Assembly: GCA_037074615.1 (NCBI GenBank)
Contig: CM073546.1
Location: forward strand, 10,781,501 to 10,845,500
Origin: Leucaena leucocephala
Lineage: Eukaryota; Streptophyta; Magnoliopsida; Fabales; Fabaceae
DNA: 64,000 nucleotides
Direction of reading: 5' to 3'
Below are positions 56,083-64,000 of this stretch, piece by piece (position 1 is the stretch's first letter; every line of letters starts with the position of its first letter). The notes beneath the pieces were generated by a model that saw only the letters and a list, made by a program, of their open reading frames with translations, made no database searches and had not been told where the DNA came from. The position numbers and the translations under genes were made by a program.

Positions 56083-57822
56083 TGATAAATCCCTATTTTA
56101 TCATATTATTTTCTATCTATTTTAGGGGATTTATCATGATAAATAGATATTATTATAATAATTATGGTTATTTTGTGCCTTAGTTGATTATATGAATTAA
56201 ATAACTAAAAATATCATTTTCTTGTATTTTTACTAATTTTATTATCACACTAGTATGCACGAAGATATTTTTATCTTTTATGACTTTCAGGAAGAATAGA
56301 AAATAATTAATAGCCTTCAAAAGGAGCAACCTAGGATTAATGAATGAAAACTGCATATTAATTTATTAAAAGGGAAATCAATATTATCTAATTAGAGAAA
56401 ATTATTTATCTTCTTTTAATATATTAATATAGCATAATAATAATTGAAATAGTCAAAACAAAAGAGATCTTTCAAAATTTAAAATCATATATCCACTTTG
56501 ACTATTCAAATGTAATCCTTAAATATCTAGATAAAGGCAACATATCTCACAGATTGAATATATGATATCCAAGGGAAATTTAATTCAAATTACAAAAAAA
56601 GAGGAGCCAATCACAAGTCAAGATTCAAAGCAAGAGGATAAATATTAATTATACCTTATCTCTAATTCCTTATATTATATCATATATCATTTAAATTGAT
56701 TCAAAGATAATTTATCAATATCTAACGTTTGAATCTAATTAAAGGATAATGATAAATATGTTATCTTTTCCTATTTTCCTATTAATTGTTTTATCTCTTT
56801 TATCCTATTACTTTTTATTTGAATTGTTTATAGGATATTTGAGTTTAAAAATATTATCTCTGGAGATATTGGAAAATATGATAGCTTGAAAGGATATTGA
56901 AGATAAATTGAGATTATCATTATCTTTTGAAAAGTCAATCAGTGAAGAGACCTACATCAAATAAGATTCACTCCCAAAGGCTATATAAAGGACCCCAAGG
57001 CTCCTCCATTCAACACACCAATCACCACCATCACAATCATCTTCTTCATCTGTTCCACAATTCCATCATTTTCTTTCTAAGTTTGTGAGGAGAGATGTAG
57101 TGGCTTGAGTTTCTGTGCTTTAGAGTTAGGAGTTGAATAATTTTATGTTTTGATCTTTTCCTTTATACAAATTTATGATTTTCTAGATTTAGGTTTTGAG
57201 ATTTGTATATGTTGGACCTAGGGTTTCGATTGAGACATCTTTGTGATCAAACCCTTGTAATTTATTATTTCAATTTATGATTTAAATTCTTTATTTAATA
57301 TCCTTAGTTTCCTCTTATAATTATTTATGTTGGATTCACATGTTTAGTTATAGGGTTTTCGATTGAATATCCATGTTAGAGGAACAAATCATTTATTGTT
57401 TAATTTATCGCATGCTAAGTGGATCTTCACTAATCATTATTGGTATAATTTATGCTAGATTTAGGTATAATTTTGGATTATATGATTATGACCATGACGT
57501 TGTCTGAGATTTTGCACGTTAAGGACTTAGTATATTTAATTGTTATAACTCTAATATATTATTGAACAATGATAGCCAAGCATCAATCCTTGGGAACGTC
57601 CAACTTACTGGTAATCGTATCCTTTAACTCTTTTACTTTCTTGCAATTATCGATTTAATTAAATCGAATATTCTTCTCTACCCATATTTATTCCTTAATC
57701 GCTTTAATTAATCATAATCAAGCTACGCATTGACTCTACCTTGAGATCGACCTAGGGTTAGCTCCTATATACATAGAGTTAAAACTAGTAATTAATTTGA
57801 GCGCTAACGACAAGCGACATCA
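56083..57822 (+). mobile_element. 3' LTR of Athila-3 (1740 bp)
   Basis: It starts TGATAAATCCC and ends AAGCGACATCA, nearly identical to 46940-48678. It is followed by CCATC, the right TSD copy. The low LTR divergence makes this one of the younger complete insertions in the window. Confidence 0.95.
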
Positions 57823-57827
57823 CCATC

Positions 57828-58045
57828 ATAAAAATGAGTTCAAATCAAACTGAACAAAATAATTGTACTAAGGAAAGTAAGATAAACACCAATAGCAAAT
57901 GATGCAAAAAGACCATTGTTCCTAAACATAACTGCTAAATGATTCTTGACTCTAAACATAACTTTTCATTTTTCCTTCTTGATGTGCTTAACCGATTTGG
58001 TGGTACTAAAATATAGGTGTTGACAGTTCAGATAGGCCAATATCA
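57828..58045 (-). other. Probable 3' flank of the gene at 58046-58412
   Basis: This is AT-rich non-coding DNA between the Athila-3 TSD and the stop codon of the gene remnant. Athila-3 therefore inserted about 220 bp downstream of that stop, possibly within the 3' untranslated region. Confidence 0.45.
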
Positions 58046-58412
58046 TCAACGTCGATTAGTGGGTTCGTTGCGATTTTCTTCCTCTTCAGCACAGTTGTTG
58101 TGGGAGTCATTAACTGAGATATGGTAGTTTATAATCATCCGCCACTTTGCCATTGCTTGTTTCAAATAATTGTGAAGCAGTTTGACTCCACTAGTGAGCC
58201 CTGGTAACTGGAATAAGAGAATATCAAATGAGGAGAGTAAATGCATTGCTAATTAAGTCGAATGTTGGACTATCACTATGATAAGTAGGAAGAATATTAC
58301 ACAATTATCATATGGACTTATGGAGTATTTTGCTTACTTTCTCATAGGTGTTGGCATTAGAATACGTGAATTTTACAAGAATATCTTTCTCATCAGAGAA
58401 GTGCGAAACCCC
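58046..58412 (-). CDS. Last two exons of an unidentified host gene (partial)
   Basis: On the minus strand exon A (58412-58338) reads 'MGVSHFSDEKDILVKFTYSN' and on to 'ANTYEK'. A donor GTAAGC follows, then a 130-bp intron (58337-58208) ending TTATTCCAG, then exon B (58207-58046) reading 'LPGLTSGVKLLHNYLKQAM', 'AKWRMIINYHISVND', and an acidic Glu/Asn tail to a TGA stop. The frame stays open across canonical splice sites, which is unlike the decayed elements around it. I do not recognise the family. Whether 58412 is the start or an internal exon edge is unknown; no upstream exon was found before Athila-2 begins at 58665. It may be a gene end or a captured fragment. Confidence 0.55.
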
Positions 58413-58664
58413 CATACTACTCGCAGGATACTTTATATATACACTTGAATGATAAAGAGCAATAAGAATGATAGTAATTCTCTACTGTACATTCTTCATC
58501 GATGATGATATATATATACACTTGAATACTAGATCAGAAAGCATGATACACGGAGAGCAAATCAAGGAACACATTTAATAATACAATCAGAATATAATCT
58601 CCTATAATCTCTCCTAATTAATTCTAATATCTCCTATATAAATCAGAGTCATTGAAGGCAAAAA
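58413..58664. other. Short non-repeat flank upstream of the gene remnant
   Basis: No coding sequence is recognised. ATATATACACTTGAAT occurs twice (58436 and 58511). Athila-2 begins at about 58665. Confidence 0.45.
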
Positions 58665-59260
58665 TGCTCTTCATACTAATAATTGTCTTAGAAGTTTGAA
58701 GAAAATGTCTGCCTAGAATCAAAGTGCTCTCATTCACTAGTTCACTGGACATGTCCAGAACATAAAAATTAGCTAGAAACACTAAATCTTTCACCTGTAC
58801 TAGAATATCTTCAAGAACTCCTTTAGGATACCTAATTGATTTTGTCAGCTAATTAGAGCACTATACTTATGTCTCTAAGATTGTTAATACCTAAGACTAA
58901 GTATACTGACCAAGGCATTACATTAATAGCAGCCCCTAGATATAATAACACTCCCTTAATATGAACCTTGCCCATAGTGTATGGGATTGTGTAAGATCCT
59001 GGGTCTTGGCACTTAACCGGCAATTTGACCTTAAAAAGTGATGACACATTAGCACTCACCTGAATTATCTTAAGAGGCCTAAACGTTTTCTTATCAGCAC
59101 ATAGCTCTTTTAAAAATTTAGCATATTTAGGATTTCTCTTGAGGAATTCAACTATAGGGATGTTTATTTCTAACTTATTGAAGATATTGAAAGCATTTTT
59201 TTCCAAATTCAGAATCAATCTTTTTCTTTCCAGCAAAATAAGCTTTTGCAAAAGGGTGAT
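58665..59260 (-). pseudogene. Protease of Athila-2
   Basis: This is a near copy of the Athila-1 protease. The minus strand at 58853-59251 reads 'FNKLEINIPIVEFLKRNPKY', 'KIIQVSANVSSLFKVKL' and 'GVLLYLGAAINVMPWSVY'. The retropepsin Asp is Tyr here (YLGA). The C-terminal part lies at 58680-58780. The element stops at about 58665, within protease, and RT, integrase and 3' LTR are missing. Confidence 0.88.
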
Positions 59261-61250
59261 CCTTTATACTTACCTCCTTACCTATATACGTAGAGGCTCC
59301 TTGCTTGCTGACTCCATCTTCTCCTCAGTTTGCTTTTCCTTGTATGCTGGACTTGGCACTATCACTTCCTCTTCTTGTTTCCTTATATTTCCTCTTGTGA
59401 GTGTGAGTTCTCCTCTTGGGTTGCTTTCTTGATCATAAGTTGTTGTTCTTTAATACTCTATGATTTTCCAATCTTTATTTGTGATATTGTTGAATTTTCA
59501 ACTTCAGAATCTTCTATATCCTCCCTTATTGTTTTATCTTCCTTAAATCGGACTGCTCTCCTACTTCTAAGTGATATGGAATTCAAAACCTTTGAATTAA
59601 TGATAATATTTGAAGGTATGCAACCAATACTCTTCGTTTGGATGTCACTCGTTGTATTGGTAACTTGAGTCAAATGACTTGGAATATCTATATTCTTGAA
59701 ATTTAAATCCTCGAGTTTCCTATACACATCAGCATTATCATTCTGTATGCTTTGAAGGATTGAAGCTATAGAGGTAAACTGACTATCATTCTCTTTGAGC
59801 TTGTAATCTATATTGGTCATTCTATTGTCCATGTTTATCATCTCTGCGGCCATACTTTTCAATAATATAGAAGTCTCATCTGGTCTTGGTGTTATTAAAG
59901 TATTAGGATGAGTAGGAATCATAAACCTTGTATTGTTTTGGTAGTTGATTAAGGAAGCACCACTTCCTTGGAATTGGTTAGGCCTATTTTCCCTACTCTT
60001 CATCTAAAATTTGGGTGGTCTCTCCAACTAGGGTTGTATGTGTTGGAGTATGAGTCTCTCTTCTAGTATTGATTGTCTCTCCCTTGATACATTACTGCTA
60101 CATCTTTATATTTTCTATCACATATACTTGTGGTATACACATTAAACCACATGACTCACATCCTATAACTAGTGCTTGTGAAGTCCCCACTATATGAACT
60201 TGCTTTGTGGAATGCTCTCTTTCAATTAAATGCATCCTCTTTTCCATTTGGTTTCCTAAAGCTGTTATTTCTGCCAAAATCTCTTTTAAATTACCCAAAA
60301 ATGATGAGGTCATTCTCCTTGAATCCTTAGTTTGATGGTCTTCATTAGCTATTTTCTAGAATAATTCCCAACTTGCTTGTGGAGTCTTATCTTATAAAGA
60401 TTCATTTGTTATTACACTCAAGGACACCTGATTGTGAGGGAGTAGACCATCAAAGAAAATGTCTACTAGATCAGCCATTGTCATGTCGTGGTGTGGACAT
60501 CGAGCAAGCAGGTTGATAAGTCTTGTACAATATTCATGTAATGACTCTCCATCTTATTGCAGAATGTTTGTAATTTCTTTCTTCATCCAAGTTGTCTTAG
60601 AGGCTGGGAAAAACTGTTCTAAATATGTTGACCTTAACTAATCCAATATAAGAGTGGAGAAATGAGTTGGTAGATTGTATAACCAGTCCTTAGCATTCCT
60701 TTCTAAGGTGAAATAGAAACACCTCCTTAAGACATCATCTAATGCAGTCATTAGGGGCTTTATCGAGGAGTGGGTCATATGCATGGTTTATAAGTAGCGA
60801 TGTGGACATTCTCCTGCAAAACTATAAAATTTAGGTAAGGCTACAACAAAGTTCCTTTAATTTCAAAATTAGCCTCTTCAGTATAAAAACTATAAGGATC
60901 ATAGTTCACATGAAAATGATTTATTTCCCTCACTTTATTATCTTCTATATTCATTGGTATTTCATTTTTCGCATTGTCTATTATGTCCATCATGCCGATT
61001 AGGATTAATCTCAGCTATATTAGAAATTTCTAATGGAATGTCTAAATTAAGTCCAATTTCATATTTAGGGATACTAGAGGATGAGCTAGATTATGTTGAT
61101 TTTGCCTCTTCCCTAAATTCTTTCCTTAGTTTCTTAAGTTGTCTATCAATTTCAAGTTCAAAAGGCACTAATGGTTTAGCTCTACTACACATATAAAACT
61201 GGAACAATCAAGAATAACTAGGCAAACAATCACAATCAGACACAGATGTT
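59260..61250 (-). pseudogene. Gag of Athila-2
   Basis: Minus-strand fragments: 59458-60003 ('NDADVYRKLEDLNFKNIDIP', 'GCIPSNIIINSKVLNSISLR'), 60098-60313 ('GNLKEILAEITALGNQMEKR'), and a central capsid part at 60420-60760 with equivalents of 'RNAKDWLYNLP' and 'ESLHEYCTRLINLLARCPHH'. This copy retains about 440 bp that Athila-1 lacks. Several stops and frameshifts. Confidence 0.85.
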
Positions 61251-61272
61251 TCACAGTAAAAAAATTTAACTG

Positions 61273-61508
61273 GTCACAAACAAGGGTGTTTAGGCCACGA
61301 CTTAATTACACAGAGAATAAAAGTTCTAAAAATTTGATTCAGCATCGCAATTAAAACGTGGTATAGTCGCGACCAAAAATCATATAGGGGAAATTTTACA
61401 AAATAGTCGAGACTAGAGGTTGTTACTGTCGCGACTGGAGTTCACATAGAGTAATCAAGTACTACAGAAAGGCAATCCAGTCGCGACATAATTATATTTG
61501 GCACGACT
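61273..61508 (-). repeat. Paired GTCGCGAC-like palindromes in the 5' leader of Athila-2
   Basis: Pairs start at 61273/61294, 61344/61366, 61406/61428 and 61480/61500, spaced 20-22 bp. Pair-to-pair distances are 71, 62 and 74 bp; the last two equal those in Athila-1 at 27711-27869. The perfect GTCGCGAC is kept at 61366, 61428 and 61480. Confidence 0.85.
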
Positions 61509-61656
61509 CAAAGGTGCAGAGAGCTAATTAGCAGAAACTTTAAAATACAAAGTGTTATGCAATGTAAACAACAAAAACTAAAATTCAAATAAAACAAAAA
61601 TAACTCAGGTAAGTAATGAAATTGACGACTAATTGCTAATAAACCAAGTATTTGGC

Positions 61657-61675
61657 TCCCCAGTAATGGCACCAT
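61657..61675 (-). other. Primer-binding site of Athila-2
   Basis: The minus strand reads TGGTGCCATTACTGGGGAG, a decayed tRNA-Asp type PBS aligned with 28022-28040. Confidence 0.75.
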
Positions 61676-62895
61676 TGATTGGGGCGGATTGTCATCATTT
61701 GACTCATCAAAATAAAAGTAATTGCACCCTATGAATGCAGTATAAGGCACAACCCTATCGTTCTTCTCAATGAGCCCTTTTTATTGGAATCTTAGCATAT
61801 TGGTGATAAAATCATTAAAAGACTGAGTAAAAGTAAAAATGGGTTTTAGGTTTGGTTGATTTTTGATTTAATAAAATAAAAGTGCAGTAAAATAAATATT
61901 TTTATATTTTTGATTAAGATAAAAAATAATTGGATGGTTAAAGAAATATGTTGAGAAAGACTCTTGATAATAGAAGCCTAACTATCCTTGCTCTGAATAT
62001 GATATAGGATTTTAAAATCACTAAGTCTTAAATGAAACCTCAATCAATCGATTGAGTCTAGAACATTAATATTCTTTAAACTCCTTTGATCAAAACTAGT
62101 TCAAAAATCACTAATGCGCTGTTTAAAAACCACTTAGCATGTAATTAAATCAGATAATGAAGATGCCCTCGAATGATCATCGATCGAAGACCATAGATTT
62201 CAAGCAATTGAATCAGTTAGCAACTATCGTTGATAAAAACCCAATTATCCAGAAATTAAAACTGAAATATTCATATTAAACCAACATCTAAATCATCCAA
62301 ATTCAATTACAAAACCTAATATCAGAATAATTGATCGATATTCAATCCTTACTCATAAAATCAACACCCTAGATCTAGGAATTCCAAAACATAAGAAATG
62401 TGAGATTAAAACAGAAAACTCCCCAGTACAGTGCAGCCATGATATCAAGATATGAGATCCATCACCAAGAGACTAAAGATTTAGCCTCTCATGACTCTTA
62501 CTTTTCTGCAACCGCTGCTCAGATGTGAACGCATGAGAACTTCCCAGGAAAAGTGATGTCGCAACTTCTGGACACTTTAGTCATGATGGAAGTGCACAGA
62601 GGCTGTCATCCTTGATTTGATTCTCTTTATCTTGTGATCTCTTTTCTGCTCACATTAATCCTTAGTTTTCCTCCAAAATACCTACAATTTAATATCAAAA
62701 CTCACTATAAAAGTCTAACTAGTTACTGAAGAATAACATATATGCAATATAAAGGAGTTAATTTACCATTTTACCTTTAAATTAGCATATTGCCAAGCAC
62801 AGCTATGTATTACCACAAAAACACAATTGCAATCATAAAATGAATGGTAACGTTGTCACAAAACCCTCAGAATGTTACAGAAATCACACACAAAT
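61676..62895 (-). mobile_element. 5' LTR of Athila-2 (about 1220 bp, internal deletion)
   Basis: It aligns with 28041-29505. About 240 bp present in Athila-1 (roughly 28905-29145) are missing at 62530-62545. Similarity ends near 62895, the outer LTR edge. One GTCGCGAC-like pair remains at 62559/62580. Confidence 0.85.
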
Positions 62896-62929
62896 CGTGT
62901 CCTATCAGCTAGCTCTAAACTTTTAGGTG

Positions 62930-63860
62930 CAATTCAGCATTGATAAGAATTGCCTCCCACTGCCTGAGAGCATTTTCAGAAAATCTATCAAAGAAAATTA
63001 GGATGAAAAGAACAAGTTTAAAACTAAACTTACTGTCAGACTGGTGAGAATCAAATGTTTCCTCTGGTGGGTTGGCGGTTGTTTTGCTTGTTTCTTAATT
63101 ATCATTGATACTTTAACATTCCTTTTCAGATTAGGAAGCTCAAAACTTTTCCAACTAGATGAAATTCATTCCACTTTGCTGCCTCTTCCCACCTCTCTGA
63201 AAGTAGTAAGGCAGGATAGGGAAGTTTCTGACAGTGTTAAGGGACAATGGTCCCTTTTGCGTAAGGAAAGATCTAACTCAGATCCTTATGCTAATGGCCA
63301 TAGGAAGAGATATGATGTTCTTCTACATGAAAGAGAATGGCATTATTTATTTCTGACTAAAAAGGATTATCGAGCTTATGGTCTTCAAAAAGATAGGATA
63401 AATCTGACTCCCCCTTCTCATATGAATCCTATACCAAAACCATACAAGAGAGATCATGGAAGAGAGCACCTTCATCAACTGGGATCTATCTACAGGGAGG
63501 ATGTACCTTCACAATCACATATAGAAAGACTTTGCACTGGTCCTCTATATCTAAATAAGAGGGAATTTCTGACTTATGATCATGGTGTAGATGACTACCG
63601 ATATGGTTCATCATCAAGGTGATCATATTATCAACCTCCATATAGAGATGAATTCTCTTCAAGGTGGAAGAACTTTAAGCACGGTTGGAAACTTGCCCAG
63701 TCGAGAAGCCGTTAGAGATAGGCTATACTCAACATATGCTTCTGAATCTTTGCCAGAGTATAATCAGATACGGCATTATCACGGAGCCCATCGAATATCT
63801 ATGCCTGTGCCTATTTCTTGTTATGCATTTGATGAGTGTTTGCATTCATATCAGTAACTT
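62930..63860 (+). pseudogene. Decayed intron-containing host gene fragment, unidentified
   Basis: Exon-like 62950-63043 ('LPLPESIFRKSIKEN', a stop, 'DEKNKFKTKLTVRL') ends in CTG with donor GTGAGA. An 86-bp intron (63044-63129) ends in CCTTTTCAG. The following exon is open to 63622 ('DEIHSTLLPLPTSLKVVRQD', 'YLFLTKKDYRAYGLQKDRIN', 'YDHGVDDYRYGSSSR'). After a stop and a frameshift near 63660 it continues as 'NLPSREAVRDRLYSTY' and 'ESLPEYNQIRHYHGAH' to a stop at 63855. Tyr/Arg/His/Pro-rich, low complexity, probably the C-terminal region of a nuclear protein; I do not recognise the family. A stop in exon 1 and at least two frameshifts argue for a pseudogene. Confidence 0.5.
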
Positions 63861-64000
63861 GAATATATATGCATTTTGGCTCCTGTAGTACTCCTCTAGA
63901 TTGTCTTACTTCATAATTAACAGATCATCAAGGCAACAAATAGTGCATGTCCAAAGTACTCCTCATGTACCTGAGAATTGGAGATAGCATGTTTTACTAG
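63861..64000 (+). other. Downstream flank of the gene fragment
   Basis: No coding sequence or repeat is recognised to the window end. Confidence 0.4.

Noticed and set aside
59139..59668. Two plus-strand frames of about 100 codons
   Set aside because: They are antisense to Athila-2 gag. The matching region of Athila-1 shows the same shadow frame (26120-26326).
63044..63129. Start of the long plus-strand frame at 63044, giving a hydrophobic N-terminus that looks like a signal anchor
   Set aside because: This part has intron borders (GTGAGA ... CCTTTTCAG) and begins with GTG rather than ATG. The hydrophobic residues come from T-rich intron DNA.

Overview
This window is a nuclear plant DNA segment, almost certainly from an angiosperm and probably a eudicot; the species cannot be fixed from the sequence. 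It is AT-rich, has no dense gene array, and consists almost wholly of nested, decayed LTR retrotransposons. Assignments come from recognisable gag, protease, reverse transcriptase, integrase and chromodomain motifs, from primer-binding sites and polypurine tracts, and from LTR pairs and target-site duplications (TSDs) read directly from the sequence.

Layout. 1-11725: an old minus-strand Ty3 chromovirus of Tekay/Del type (family 'B'). Its gag carries two later solo LTRs with perfect 5-bp TSDs: an unassigned LTR at 5166-6934 (CAAGG) and an LTR of family 'A' at 8069-9781 (CTAAC). 11735-16414: a plus-strand Athila-like fragment ('Athila-0') inserted into a family-A LTR. 16415-21715: a plus-strand family-A element with two long LTR remnants and only about 2.1 kb of internal DNA without recognisable gag-pol. 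21760-29505: a minus-strand Athila element ('Athila-1') with 5' LTR, gag, PR, RT, RH and IN remnants. 29510-38206: a minus-strand Ty1/copia element ('copia-1') whose 5' LTR is split by a 3.3-kb family-B solo LTR. 38220-39230: a Helitron helicase fragment and exon-like sequence. 40190-46505: a plus-strand Ty1/copia element ('copia-2') with both LTRs and a TSD. 46940-57822: a plus-strand Athila-like element ('Athila-3') with two about 1.74-kb LTRs, a TSD and a single-frame gag-containing ORF but no RT or integrase; its 3' region holds another family-B solo LTR. 57828-58664: non-repeat DNA with two exons of an unidentified gene (minus strand). 58665-62895: a second copy of the Athila-1 family ('Athila-2'). 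62896-64000: an intron-containing, decayed gene fragment (plus strand).

I see no intact autonomous element. The decay is informative: many premature stops and TSD mismatches are C:G to T:A changes, as expected for methylated plant heterochromatin. The most interesting structures are (i) arrays of paired GTCGCGAC-like palindromes spaced 22 bp apart at several separate sites in Athila copies, (ii) a hairpin with a constant AGGA loop and a covarying stem next to an internal polypurine-like tract in two different Athila families, (iii) the about 920-codon single-frame ORF of the RT-less Athila-3, and (iv) a Helitron helicase remnant that lies close to gene exons once later insertions are removed.
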